A stretch of DNA of 64,000 nt, from NCBI RefSeq assembly GCF_014196515.1, contig NZ_JACIDV010000007.1, positions 186,001 to 250,000 on the forward strand, read 5' to 3'. How positions within the stretch are numbered: the stretch's first letter is position 1; each line of letters begins with the position of its first letter. The notes beneath the pieces are model-generated. The model was given only the letters and a program-made list of their open reading frames with translations. It ran no database searches and was not told the DNA's origin. Position numbers and translations under genes: made by a program. Positions 54,917 to 63,876 of the stretch are shown here, piece after piece. The DNA comes from Rhizobium skierniewicense. Lineage in GTDB: Bacteria; Pseudomonadota; Alphaproteobacteria; Rhizobiales; Rhizobiaceae.

Positions 54917-56227
54917 TCAGCCAACACGCCCCGAAATGATTGGCATGGCCGATACCGGTTCTTGCGAGATCGCATAAGCCCCGAGCACAGTTGCTCCGGC
55001 ACGTCGCGCATCCTCTTGCGTTGAGGCATGCACCATGGCAATCGGCTGGTCTTTTTCCACGCGTGTTCCCAAAGGAAGGATCGCCGATACGCCGACACGA
55101 TGATCGATCGCATCGCCGGGATGGCGACGACCGCCACCCAGTTCGACGACGACCATGCCAAGATCGCGCGTCTGGCAGGACGATAGCCAGCCCGCCTCAT
55201 TGGCCAGCACCGGCACAATATAGGGTGCCTGAATGAGATAGGTGTTCGGTCTCTCCACGAAATCAGCGGGGCCACCCAGTGCGAAAATCATCTGCCCGAA
55301 ACGCTCCAGGGCCTGACCGGAGTTCAATGCCTGACGCGCCTGCTGTTCGCCTTCGGCGAGGCTGGAAACGACAGCTGACTGCACCAGCATTTCAGCGGCA
55401 AAGGCAAAAACCAGTGTGTCGATGCGGGTCCCGGCTTTCTTGCCAGCGAGAAAATCCAGACAGTGAATAATTTCCAGCGCGTTGCCTGCGGTGTCGGCCA
55501 GAGGCTCGTTCATATCCGTGATATGGGCTGAGGTTTTGACGCCTGCGCCATTGGCAACGTCTACCAGGGAGCGCGCCAATTGCTCGGCTTCATCAGAGCT
55601 TTGCATGAAGGCGCCACTGCCGAATTTCACGTCGAGTACCAGCGTTTCAAGCCCGGCGGCGAGTTTCTTCGACAGGATGGAAGCGGTGATCAACGGTACG
55701 GAATCCACCGTCGCCGTCACGTCTCTGATGGCATAGAGCCGTTTGTCGGCAGGGGCGAGATCGCCGGTCTGGCCGATGATGGCGCAGCCGACACTGCTGA
55801 CCGTGCGGCGAAACTGGGCCTCGTCCGGCATGACATCGTAGCCGGGAATCGATTCGAGCTTGTCCAGCGTGCCACCGGTGTGGCCAAGACCCCTTCCCGA
55901 AATCATCGGCACGGCGAGACCGCAGGCCGCAACGATGGGGGCGAGCATCAGCGATACGTTATCGCCCACGCCGCCGGTGGAGTGCTTGTCGGCGATCGGC
56001 TTGCCGATATCGGCCCAGGAGAGGACATCGCCGCTGTCGCGCATCGCCAGCGTCAGCGCCACGGTTTCATCCCGGCTCATGCCGCGAAAGAACACGGCCA
56101 TGGCGAAGGCTGCCGCTTGGCCTTCGGAAATCTTGCCCGTGGACAGGCCGGAGATGAAGGCGGAGATATCATCCGCCGTCAGCACCTGACCATCGCGTTT
56201 GCGGCGGATGATTTCCTGCGGGATCAT
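54917..56227 (-). CDS. deoA: Thymidine phosphorylase
   Basis: Reversibly phosphorolyses thymidine to thymine and 2-deoxyribose-1-phosphate. 436 residues of the pyrimidine-nucleoside phosphorylase family: KHSTGGVGDNVSLMLAPIVA near residue 85, SGRGLGHTGGTLDKLESIPG near residue 110, and a C-terminal barrel-sandwich domain. Last gene of the nucleoside cluster, seven bases after deoC. ATG at 56227 (MIPQEIIRRKRDG). Confidence 0.95.
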   Translation of the reverse strand: MIPQEIIRRKRDGQVLTADDISAFISGLSTGKISEGQAAAFAMAVFFRGMSRDETVALTLAMRDSGDVLSWADIGKPIADKHSTGGVGDNVSLMLAPIVAACGLAVPMISGRGLGHTGGTLDKLESIPGYDVMPDEAQFRRTVSSVGCAIIGQTGDLAPADKRLYAIRDVTATVDSVPLITASILSKKLAAGLETLVLDVKFGSGAFMQSSDEAEQLARSLVDVANGAGVKTSAHITDMNEPLADTAGNALEIIHCLDFLAGKKAGTRIDTLVFAFAAEMLVQSAVVSSLAEGEQQARQALNSGQALERFGQMIFALGGPADFVERPNTYLIQAPYIVPVLANEAGWLSSCQTRDLGMVVVELGGGRRHPGDAIDHRVGVSAILPLGTRVEKDQPIAMVHASTQEDARRAGATVLGAYAISQEPVSAMPIISGRVG

Positions 56228-56233
56228 CTGATA

Positions 56234-57007
56234 TCAGTATCCGCTGGCAGATTTCGCCGGTTCGCCACCACCCAGAACATTCAGGATATCGTCCAGAATG
56301 CCGGATGCGCCGAAGCGGAAGGTGGAGGGCATGGCCCAGTTGGGCTGCATGATCGTTTCTGCCAGACGCAGATAAAGCGTTGCATCTTCCACCGTGCCGA
56401 TGCCACCGGCGGGCTTGAAGCCGACCTTCTTCTTGCTGTCTCTGATCGACTGCAACATGATGTCGGCGGCTTCCAGCGTGGCGTTGACGGTGACCTTGCC
56501 TGTAGAGGTCTTGATGAAGTCCGCACCCTCGGCAATGGCGATTTCGGAGGCGCGGCGGATCAACGTCTTGTCCTTCAATTCACCGGTCTCGATGATAACC
56601 TTGAGCAGAACCGGCGAAACGCATGCCGCGCGCACAGCGGCGACCATCTCGGTTACGGCATGTTCATCGCCTGCAATGAATTTTTTGTAGGGAATGACCA
56701 GATCGATTTCATCGGCACCATCGCGAATGGCGCGGTCTGTTTCGCTCACGACCGTTGCGACATCCAGATCGCCGGAGGGAAAGTTGACGACGGTTGCGAT
56801 ACGGATAGACGTATCCTTGCCGAAGGCGGCGCGGGCCTGTGCGACGAAACGTGGCCAGATGCAGATGGCGGCCGTCGTGCCATATGGCGTACGGGCCTTC
56901 TGGCACAGCGCAGCGATCTGCTCCGGCGTGCAGTCTTCCTTGAGATTGGTGAGGTCCAGCAAGGACAGGGCGAGAGCGGCGGCTTCGCGCGGGCGCTGAA
57001 GTTCCAT
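56234..57007 (-). CDS. deoC: Deoxyribose-phosphate aldolase
   Basis: Cleaves 2-deoxyribose-5-phosphate to acetaldehyde and glyceraldehyde-3-phosphate. 257 residues; the Schiff-base Lys is in DFIKTSTGKV near residue 165. Other matches: LLDLTNLKEDCTPEQI at the start and GFKPAGGIGTVEDA. The ATG at 57007 has an AGGA site eight bases upstream and is preferred over a TTG two codons earlier. It is between punA and deoA with small gaps and completes the deoxynucleoside catabolic route. Confidence 0.95.
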   Translation of the reverse strand: MELQRPREAAALALSLLDLTNLKEDCTPEQIAALCQKARTPYGTTAAICIWPRFVAQARAAFGKDTSIRIATVVNFPSGDLDVATVVSETDRAIRDGADEIDLVIPYKKFIAGDEHAVTEMVAAVRAACVSPVLLKVIIETGELKDKTLIRRASEIAIAEGADFIKTSTGKVTVNATLEAADIMLQSIRDSKKKVGFKPAGGIGTVEDATLYLRLAETIMQPNWAMPSTFRFGASGILDDILNVLGGGEPAKSASGY

Positions 57008-57009
57008 GC

Positions 57010-57810
57010 TCAATTTCCTCCTGAAATCATTTCCGTTAAAATCGCGGCCAGTCGTGCGCCGCCTATGGGTGCCATGTCTTTGGTCTCTTCATGGCTCAAT
57101 TCCGCGCCGGTCATTCCGGCACCGTAATTTGTAATAACGGAAGCGGCGGCAACGCGCATCCCGAAAAAGCGCGCAAGGATGACTTCCGGCACCGTGGACA
57201 TGCCAACGGCATCGGCCCCGAGCGTGCGCGCCATGCGAATTTCCGCTGGCGTTTCGAAACTCGGGCCTGAAAACCACATATAGACCCCCGAAAACAAGGG
57301 CACGGTGGCGCGAATGGCGGCATTGCGCATGGCAATCGACAGATCGGCGTCATAGGCGCTGGTCATGCCAACGAAGCGGCCATCACTGTCTTCACCAATC
57401 AACGGGTTCATGCCGGAATAATTGATGTGATCGGTGATCTGCATGACCGATCCGGGTGGCATGTCCTGACGCACGGAGCCTGCCGCATTGGTGAGGATGA
57501 GCGCTTGCACGCCGATGCCTGAGAGAGCCTCGATGGCCGGACGCATGGCGCTCGCATTACCCCGCTCGTAATAATGCACACGGCCCGCCAGCATGATGAT
57601 GGGTTGCCCGCCAAGATAGCCGGCCACCAGTTCACCTGCATGGCCCGAAACGGCACTTTCAGGAAAGCCGGGGATGTCGGCGTAAGGAATGCGAACAGCG
57701 TCGGTCACCTCGTCCACCAGAGAGCCCAGGCCCGAGCCGAGAACCACGGCGGTGCGTGGCATCAGCCCACTCAGCCTGTCCACGAGGACGTCGATGATCG
57801 CGTGATCCAT
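57010..57810 (-). CDS. punA: Purine-nucleoside phosphorylase
   Basis: Trimeric (PNP-type) purine nucleoside phosphorylase that releases purine bases. 266 residues: VVLGSGLGSLVDEVTDAV at residue 18, the phosphate/base pocket GRVHYYERG near residue 78, QALILTNAAGSVRQDMPPG, and MSTVPEVILAR near residue 205. The ATG at 57810 shares one base with the cdd stop, so the two are coupled. The name punA follows E. coli-independent usage; xapA/deoD-type alternatives are less likely because of the trimeric PNP motifs. Confidence 0.93.
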   Translation of the reverse strand: MDHAIIDVLVDRLSGLMPRTAVVLGSGLGSLVDEVTDAVRIPYADIPGFPESAVSGHAGELVAGYLGGQPIIMLAGRVHYYERGNASAMRPAIEALSGIGVQALILTNAAGSVRQDMPPGSVMQITDHINYSGMNPLIGEDSDGRFVGMTSAYDADLSIAMRNAAIRATVPLFSGVYMWFSGPSFETPAEIRMARTLGADAVGMSTVPEVILARFFGMRVAAASVITNYGAGMTGAELSHEETKDMAPIGGARLAAILTEMISGGN

Positions 57811-58199
57811 CAATCCAACTCTGTCTTGAAGCTGAAGGGCAAAAGCTCTTCCATGGTCATGACCTTTTGAACACCGGCCTCATCGCAGAGATAAATCTTC
57901 GTATCGGCAGAGGCGAATTCTGCGATCTTCTGGCGACAACCGCCGCAGGGCGGGCAGAGCGCCAGCTTTTCAGCGATGACGGCGATTTCGGTGATCTTCT
58001 TTGCCCCACCCATGATCATGGCACTGATGGCGGAAGGCTCCGCGCACCAGCCCTGTGGAAAGGACAGGTTCTCGATATTGGCGCCCTTGTAGATCTTGCC
58101 ATCTTCCGCGCGGATGGCGGCACCGACGGGAAACTTCGAATAGGGAGCGTGGGCGAAGGCCATGGCCTCGCGGGCTGCCTCGAACAATGCGTGCGACAT
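57810..58199 (-). CDS. cdd: Cytidine deaminase
   Basis: Deaminates cytidine and deoxycytidine to uridine forms. 129 residues with the zinc site: GWCAEPSAISAM (first Cys ligand, in a variant Cys-Ala-Glu context) near residue 52 and PPCGGCRQKI (two Cys ligands) near residue 85. Homotetrameric short form. ATG at 58199; it lies three bases after the permease stop and joins the nucleoside transport and salvage genes. Confidence 0.95.
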   Translation of the reverse strand: MSHALFEAAREAMAFAHAPYSKFPVGAAIRAEDGKIYKGANIENLSFPQGWCAEPSAISAMIMGGAKKITEIAVIAEKLALCPPCGGCRQKIAEFASADTKIYLCDEAGVQKVMTMEELLPFSFKTELD

Positions 58200-58202
58200 G
58201 GT

Positions 58203-59174
58203 TTAACGCTCCTTGGAATAGGCCACGCCACCGGCCTTCGGCGGCTTGGCGATGCCGATGAAACCGGCTAGCAGAATGCAGGTGAGAATATAGGGCAGCG
58301 CCTGGAAAATCTGGACCGGCACTTCGCCAATGCCCGGAATGGCCTTGCCCTGCATGAAGTTTGCGACCGCATCCAGGAAGCCGAACAGCAGGCAGGCGAA
58401 CATGACCGGTACCGGCTTCCATTTGGCGAAAATCAGGGCTGCCAGTGCGATATAACCCTTGCCCGCCGACATGTTGGCGATGAAGGCTGCCGACTGCGCG
58501 ACGGCGAGATAGGTGCCGGCAAAGCCGCAGAGGAAACCGGCGACGATGACGGCGCGGAAACGCATCCATGTCACGGAGATGCCAGCCGTATCGACAGCAC
58601 CGGGGTTTTCACCGACCGCACGCAGGCGCAAACCGAAGCGGGTGCGGTAAAGAACCCACCAGGAAATCGGCACGGCGATGAAGGCGAGATAGGTGAGAAT
58701 ATTGTTGCCGGAGATGACATTGGCATAGAGCGGGCCGATGAAGGGTATGTCGCGCACCATATCCACGCCTGGCAGGATGATGGGGGTGAAACGACCTTCA
58801 CCGGGAATTTGCGGCGTGCGCCCCCCCTGCCCGAACCAGGCCTGCCCCAAGACCACCGTCAGACCGGCAGCCACAAAGTTGAGCGCGACGCCCGACACGA
58901 TCTGGTTTCCGCGGTTGGTGATGACCGCAAAGCCGTGCACCAGCGAAAAGAAGATCGAGACGCCGATACCGGCGGCGAGACCCGCCCAGGGGTCGGACGT
59001 GATATAGGCGACGCAGGCGGATGCGAAGGCAGCGGCCAGCATCTTGCCCTCAAGCCCGATATCGAAAACACCGGCGCGCTCTGAAAACAGGCCTGCCAGC
59101 GCCGTAAACAACAGCGGAATGGTCAGGCGAACGGTCGAACCGAGAATGCTGACCAGCATATCGAAGGTTTCCAT
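58203..59174 (-). CDS. Nucleoside ABC transporter permease (second)
   Basis: 323-residue inner-membrane protein of the branched-chain/BMP-type permease family, with about nine membrane helices (for example LFTALAGLFSERAGVFDIGLEG near the N-terminus, which is the family motif). With the partner permease it forms the channel for nucleosides delivered by the BMP binding protein. ATG at 59174, five bases after the first permease gene. In such clusters the two permeases are YufP/YufQ-like; the exact names are not assigned. Confidence 0.9.
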   Translation of the reverse strand: METFDMLVSILGSTVRLTIPLLFTALAGLFSERAGVFDIGLEGKMLAAAFASACVAYITSDPWAGLAAGIGVSIFFSLVHGFAVITNRGNQIVSGVALNFVAAGLTVVLGQAWFGQGGRTPQIPGEGRFTPIILPGVDMVRDIPFIGPLYANVISGNNILTYLAFIAVPISWWVLYRTRFGLRLRAVGENPGAVDTAGISVTWMRFRAVIVAGFLCGFAGTYLAVAQSAAFIANMSAGKGYIALAALIFAKWKPVPVMFACLLFGFLDAVANFMQGKAIPGIGEVPVQIFQALPYILTCILLAGFIGIAKPPKAGGVAYSKER

Positions 59175-59179
59175 GGGCC

Positions 59180-60283
59180 TTACCTCTTCACGAATTGTTG
59201 GTAGATGCGCACAAGCGCGGGGCGATACATATATTCTAGCGCGCCTGCAAACAGGATGACGAGACCCTGAATGACGATGATCATCTCTCGGGTGATATTG
59301 GGCATTTCAAACGACAGATCAGCCCCGCCCTGGTAGAGGATGCCAAACAACAGCGCGGCGAAGACGATGCCGAGTGGATGACTTCGCCCCATCAACGATA
59401 CGGCGATGCCGACGAAACCGGCGCCGCCAACAAACTCAACCTGCAACCGGGCGGATGCGCCCATGACAGGGTTGAGCGCCATCATTCCCGCCAGACCGCC
59501 CGAAATCAGCATGGCGATAATGACGGTGCGCGAATAGGGAATGCCTGCATAAACGGCCGCCGAGGGGCTGATGCCAAGCGTGCGCATTTCATAGCCCAGC
59601 TTGGTACGCCAGATCAGCACCCAGACCAGGAAAGCGGCAACCAGCGCGATGAGAAAGGACACGTTGAAGGGCGCAGGCCCAAGTTTCAGGCCGAACATCG
59701 CCATCAGCCAGTCCAGCTTCGGCAATTGGCCACCTGGCAGGAACGTGCGGGTTTCCGGCGCCATCTTGCCCGGCACGATGAAAACGTTGACCAGCAGGTA
59801 GACCATCAGCGCGGCGGCGATGAAGTTGAACATGATGGTGGTGATGACGACGTGGCTGCCACGCTTTGCCTGAAGCCAGCCGGGAATGAAGGCCCAGGCA
59901 GCACCGAACACGGCGGCACCGATGATGGCAAACGGCATGGTGACATACCAGGGCACGTAGCGATCCAGCGCGAGCGCGACCAAGGCAGCACCCAGCCCAC
60001 CAATATAAGCCTGTCCTTCCGAACCGATGTTGAAGAGACCCGCATGGAAGGCGACGGCAACGGACAGGCCGGTGAAGATGAAGCTGGTGGTGTAAAACAG
60101 GGTGAAACCAATGGCGTCACCACGACCCAGCGCGCCTTCGATCAAAAGCCGCAGCGCCGCGAACGGGTCTTCGCCAATGCCCCAGACGACGAGCCCGGAG
60201 ATGAAAAAGGCGGTGGCGAGGTTGAGGAACGGCAGGAGGCCGTAGGACATCCAGCTGGGAAGGGGAACGGAAGCTGTACTCAT
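59180..60283 (-). CDS. Nucleoside ABC transporter permease (first)
   Basis: 367 residues with about ten membrane helices and a longer N-terminus than its partner. The recognisable stretch is FHAGLFNIGSEGQAYIGGLGAA near residue 80, the conserved loop of BPD-type permeases for BMP-family transporters. Located 19 bases after the ATPase gene and just before the second permease gene. Substrate assignment to nucleosides comes from the surrounding salvage genes and the BMP-type binding protein. Confidence 0.9.
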   Translation of the reverse strand: MSTASVPLPSWMSYGLLPFLNLATAFFISGLVVWGIGEDPFAALRLLIEGALGRGDAIGFTLFYTTSFIFTGLSVAVAFHAGLFNIGSEGQAYIGGLGAALVALALDRYVPWYVTMPFAIIGAAVFGAAWAFIPGWLQAKRGSHVVITTIMFNFIAAALMVYLLVNVFIVPGKMAPETRTFLPGGQLPKLDWLMAMFGLKLGPAPFNVSFLIALVAAFLVWVLIWRTKLGYEMRTLGISPSAAVYAGIPYSRTVIIAMLISGGLAGMMALNPVMGASARLQVEFVGGAGFVGIAVSLMGRSHPLGIVFAALLFGILYQGGADLSFEMPNITREMIIVIQGLVILFAGALEYMYRPALVRIYQQFVKR

Positions 60284-60302
60284 GAGCTTTAAAGCCTTTG
60301 CC

Positions 60303-61808
60303 TTATGCGGCGATGCCGGCCATCATCAGGCCCAGTGTCTGTTCTTCAGCTTGCGCCGTTTTTTCTCCGACAACCCGGCCCGCAAACATCACCAGAATGC
60401 GGTCCGACAGAGAGCGGATTTCATCCAGCTCCACCGACACCAGAAGAATAGCCTTGCCTGCATCGCGCATTTCGATAATGCGCCGGTGGATGAATTCGAT
60501 GGCGCCGATATCCACGCCTCGCGTCGGCTGGCCGATGATCAGCATTTTCGGATCGCGCTCGATCTCGCGCGCAACGACGATCTTCTGCTGATTGCCGCCC
60601 GAGAAATTGGCGGTCTTCAAATTCGCGTTCGGTGGGCGGATGTCGTATTTCTCGATCTTTTCGATGGCATCCTTACGGATGGCTTCCGGGTTCAGGAACA
60701 TGCCCTTGCCGTATTTCTCATCGCGGTGATAGCCGAGAATGGAGTTCTCATACTCCTCGAACTTCAGGACGAGCCCCATATGGTGGCGGTCTTCTGGAAT
60801 GTGCGCCAGACCCAGCTTGCGCAAGACAGCCGGGTCGACCCTATCCACGGTCTTGCCGCCCATCAGGATTTCACCGGAATGGGGCTTGCGAATGCCGGCG
60901 ATGGCTTCCAGCAATTCCGACTGGCCGTTGCCGGCCACACCGGCAATGCCGACGATTTCCCCCGCGCGCACATCAAACGAGACATCGTCCACCATGGTCA
61001 CGCCACGGCTGTCCTTGACGGTGAGATTGCGAACCGAAAACAGGACCTCGCCCGGATTGGCTTCGCCCTTCTCAACCCGCAGAAGCACGCGACGGCCAAC
61101 CATGAGTTCGGCCAGTTCCTCGACCGTGGTTTCCGAGGTCTTGCGTGTCGCCACCATCTCGCCACGGCGCATGACCGAGACCTCATCGGTGATCGCCATG
61201 ATTTCGCGCAGCTTGTGGGTGATGAGGATAACGGTCTTGCCCTGATCCCTGAGAACGCCGAGGATTTTGAACAGGTGATCGGCTTCTGCCGGTGTCAGCA
61301 CGCCGGTCGGCTCATCGAGGATGAGGATTTCGGCGCCGCGATACATGGCCTTCAAGATTTCGACGCGCTGTTGCAGGCCCACCGGCAAGTCCTCGATGAT
61401 CGCATCGGGATTGACCTCGAGACCGTATTCGCTTTCCAGCCGCTTCAACTCCTTGCGGGTTGCCGCCGTGCCCTGGGCCAAGAGCATGCCGCCTTCAGCG
61501 CCCAGCATGATGTTTTCCAGCACCGAGAAATTCTCGACCAGCATGAAGTGCTGATGCACCATGCCGATACCGACATCGATGGCCGCCTGGCTATCCCGAA
61601 TGTTGACGGGCTTGCCATCGATACGGATTTCCCCGGAATCTGCGGAATAGAAGCCGTAAAGGATCGACATCAATGTCGATTTTCCCGCGCCGTTTTCCCC
61701 GATGATGCCGTGGATGGTGCCCTTGGCAACGGTAAGATTGATATTCTTGTTGGCGTGCACGGTGCCGAATTTTTTATCGATACCGACAAGCTCGATCGCA
61801 GGTTCCAT
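60303..61808 (-). CDS. Nucleoside ABC transporter ATP-binding protein (two ABC domains)
   Basis: 501-residue dual-ABC ATPase of the RbsA/MglA-type architecture. First domain: Walker A GENGAGKSTLMSILYG near residue 35, signature LPVGLQQRVEILKAMYRGAE. Second domain: Walker-like GVAGNGQSELLEAIAG near residue 285 and the signature FSGGNQQKIVVARE. The ATG at 61808 (MEPAIELVGIDKKFG) is preferred to a longer frame that would run into the upstream hairpin. It lies 83 bases after bmpA, with a hairpin between. Confidence 0.94.
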   Translation of the reverse strand: MEPAIELVGIDKKFGTVHANKNINLTVAKGTIHGIIGENGAGKSTLMSILYGFYSADSGEIRIDGKPVNIRDSQAAIDVGIGMVHQHFMLVENFSVLENIMLGAEGGMLLAQGTAATRKELKRLESEYGLEVNPDAIIEDLPVGLQQRVEILKAMYRGAEILILDEPTGVLTPAEADHLFKILGVLRDQGKTVILITHKLREIMAITDEVSVMRRGEMVATRKTSETTVEELAELMVGRRVLLRVEKGEANPGEVLFSVRNLTVKDSRGVTMVDDVSFDVRAGEIVGIAGVAGNGQSELLEAIAGIRKPHSGEILMGGKTVDRVDPAVLRKLGLAHIPEDRHHMGLVLKFEEYENSILGYHRDEKYGKGMFLNPEAIRKDAIEKIEKYDIRPPNANLKTANFSGGNQQKIVVAREIERDPKMLIIGQPTRGVDIGAIEFIHRRIIEMRDAGKAILLVSVELDEIRSLSDRILVMFAGRVVGEKTAQAEEQTLGLMMAGIAA

Positions 61809-61840
61809 CGTCAACCCAAATGTCTCCGGAGGCTGGATAT

Positions 61841-61876
61841 GAAAAGGGCGCAACGCGAATGCCGCGATGCGCCCCT
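61841..61876 (-). terminator. Hairpin between bmpA and the ABC ATPase gene
   Basis: GGGCGCA (61846-61852) pairs with TGCGCCC (61868-61874), extended by CGCG/CGCG inside, with TTTT following on minus. A partial terminator or RNA-stabilising stem that would give more binding protein than transporter, common in such operons. Confidence 0.7.
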
Positions 61877-61891
61877 GTTAAAATGATCACA

Positions 61892-62884
61892 TCACTTCGG
61901 GCAGGAATTGTCAGACATATAGTCGTGAACCTTGACGGTGCCAGCAATGATGTCGGCCTTCGCCTTGTCCACAGCTGCCGTCATTTCCGGCGTGATCAGA
62001 GCCTTGTTGTTGTCGTCCAGAGCGTAGGCCACGCCATCTTCCTTGACGCCAAGCGACGTTACACCAGCGGTGAACTTGTCGTCCTTGGTGTCTTTGAAGG
62101 CGTTATAGACGGCCAGATCGACGCGCTTGACCATGGAGGTCAAAACGGAACCGGGATGCAGGTGGTTCTGGTTTGAATCCACGCCGATGGAGTATTTCTT
62201 GTTATCGGCTGCGGTCTGGAGAACGCCGAGACCTGTTGCGCCAGCTGCCGCGTAAATCACGTCCGCGCCCTGATCGAGCTGGTTCTTGGTCAGCTCGCCA
62301 CCACGAACCGGATCGTTCCAGGCGGCACCGGTGGTTCCGGTCATGTTCTGGAAGACTTCGATCTTGTCGTTGGCGGCCTTTGCGCCCTGGGCGTAGCCGC
62401 AGGCGAATTTGCGGATCAATGGAATGTCCATGCCGCCGATAAAGCCGACCTTGCCGCTCTTGGAAGCCATGCCAGCCAGGAGACCGACGAGGTAGGACCC
62501 TTCCTCTTCCTTGTAGACGACAGAGCGCACATTCGGCAGCTCAACGACGGAGTCGATGATGGCGAATTTCGTGTCCGGGAACTCGGCTGCAACCTTTTCC
62601 ATGGCTGATGTCCATGCAAACGACACCGCAACAACGGGGTTGAACCCGCGGCTGGCGAAGTTGCGAATGGCCTGCTCGCCCTGCGTGTCGCTGGTCGGCT
62701 CGAAATCGCGGTATTCGGTACCGGTTTCGGCCTTGAACTTTTCAGCGCCTGCGGCAGCGGCTTCGTTGAACGACTTGTCGAATTTGCCGCCCGTGCCATA
62801 GACCAGCGCAGGCTTGATGTCCGCAGCCAAAGCGGAAGCCGACATCGCGGCCAGCGCGAAAAGCGTCAGAAGGGATTTTTTCAT
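61892..62884 (-). CDS. bmpA: BMP-family (basic membrane protein) ABC transporter substrate-binding protein
   Basis: 330 residues of the BmpA/Med/TmpC family, which bind purine nucleosides. Signal peptide at residues 1-20 (MKKSLLTLFALAAMSASALA) with an Ala-x-Ala cleavage site; no lipobox Cys, so it is a soluble periplasmic protein. Family features include ALVYGTGGKFDKSFNEAA, SVVYKEEEGSYLVGLLAGM and KVGFIGGMDIPLIRKFACGY. First gene of the cluster; the 272 bases upstream carry the msrA terminator and its promoter. ATG at 62884. Confidence 0.93.
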   Translation of the reverse strand: MKKSLLTLFALAAMSASALAADIKPALVYGTGGKFDKSFNEAAAAGAEKFKAETGTEYRDFEPTSDTQGEQAIRNFASRGFNPVVAVSFAWTSAMEKVAAEFPDTKFAIIDSVVELPNVRSVVYKEEEGSYLVGLLAGMASKSGKVGFIGGMDIPLIRKFACGYAQGAKAANDKIEVFQNMTGTTGAAWNDPVRGGELTKNQLDQGADVIYAAAGATGLGVLQTAADNKKYSIGVDSNQNHLHPGSVLTSMVKRVDLAVYNAFKDTKDDKFTAGVTSLGVKEDGVAYALDDNNKALITPEMTAAVDKAKADIIAGTVKVHDYMSDNSCPK

Positions 62885-63089
62885 TGTGCAGCCCTGTTGT
62901 TACAGTTTGGTTTTTTAAAGGGTCCTCCCGCAAACCCGTTGAAGCGGGCATGTCTGCGGAACCGCCAGCCTTTTCTAGACTGTGCGCGGCGATACTTGCA
63001 CGCCTTCAAGAAAAATTCATCCGCTTTTTTTGACCCGATGGAAAAACCGTTAACTGCCGATATTTTCATCCCTTACAACAGGCATTTGC

Positions 63090-63137
63090 CAAAAAGAAAA
63101 GCGCCTCTCGACGTTTGATGACGTCAGAAGGCGCTCT
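63090..63137 (-). terminator. Rho-independent terminator of msrA
   Basis: AGCGCCTCTCGACGT (63100-63114) pairs imperfectly with ACGTCAGAAGGCGCT (63121-63135), giving AGCGCCT and GACGT stems around the loop TTGATG. On minus it is followed by TTTTCTTTTT. It lies about 20 bases after the msrA stop. Confidence 0.85.
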
Positions 63138-63156
63138 CGATCAACTCAATTTCGGA

Positions 63157-63807
63157 TCAACCGATGTTGCAGCTCACACCGGTTCCGCGCAGGCCACAAT
63201 ATCCGCCGGGGTTCTTGGCGAGATATTGCTGATGATAATCCTCGGCGTAATAGAAGATATCCAGCGGCTCGATTTCCGTCGTGATCGACTGATCGTGCCC
63301 GGCGGCCTTCAACGCCTGCTGGAACGTATCGCGCGCAGCCTTGGCCTGCGTCAGCTGCTCGTCGCTCGTCGTGTAAATGACGGAGCGATAGGTCGTGCCG
63401 ATGTCGTTGCCCTGACGCATGCCCTGCGTCGGGTCGTGTTCCTCGAAGAAAATCTTCAGCAGGGCACCGAGCGAGACTTTTGCCGGATCATAGACCACCT
63501 TGACGACTTCGGCATGACCGGTCAGCCCGGTTGTGGTTTCCTGATAATGCGGATTGCGGGTCAAGCCGCCGGAATAGCCGACCGCGGTGACCCAAACGCC
63601 CGGCGTTTTCCAGAACAGACGTTCTGCACCCCAGAAACACCCCATGCCGAGGTAGACCGTTTCGAGGTGATCGGGATAGGGACCTTTGAGGGGGTTTCCG
63701 TTGACGAAGTGGTGCTCCGGCACGGTGACTTCTTCATCGCGACCGGGATAGGCCGTCTCTGGCGTCGGCATCGTGGTTTTCTTGGACTTGGTATCAAACC
63801 CGAACAT
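63157..63807 (-). CDS. msrA: Peptide-methionine (S)-S-oxide reductase MsrA
   Basis: Reduces methionine-S-sulfoxide in oxidised proteins. 216 residues from the ATG at 63807 ([11 protein letters not shown]). The catalytic Cys is in [13 protein letters not shown] near residue 57; candidate resolving Cys residues lie at the C-terminus in GGYCG and VSCNIG. The conserved GYSGG and [21 protein letters not shown] follow. An N-terminal extension of about 40 residues precedes the core. Its terminator separates it from the nucleoside cluster. A membrane-protein gene lies upstream on minus. Confidence 0.96.
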   Translation of the reverse strand: MFGFDTKSKKTTMPTPETAYPGRDEEVTVPEHHFVNGNPLKGPYPDHLETVYLGMGCFWGAERLFWKTPGVWVTAVGYSGGLTRNPHYQETTTGLTGHAEVVKVVYDPAKVSLGALLKIFFEEHDPTQGMRQGNDIGTTYRSVIYTTSDEQLTQAKAARDTFQQALKAAGHDQSITTEIEPLDIFYYAEDYHQQYLAKNPGGYCGLRGTGVSCNIG

Positions 63808-63876
63808 TGCATTCTCCTTAGCGCGCACACATGCCGCCATTTGGTTTGTGCAGTCATGGTCGTGGCGAACCCGCCT

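Noticed and set aside
60282-61886. A 534-codon frame on plus opposite the ABC ATPase
   Set aside because: Antisense shadow; its translation is His/Asp-rich nonsense, typical for the strand opposite a GC-rich gene.
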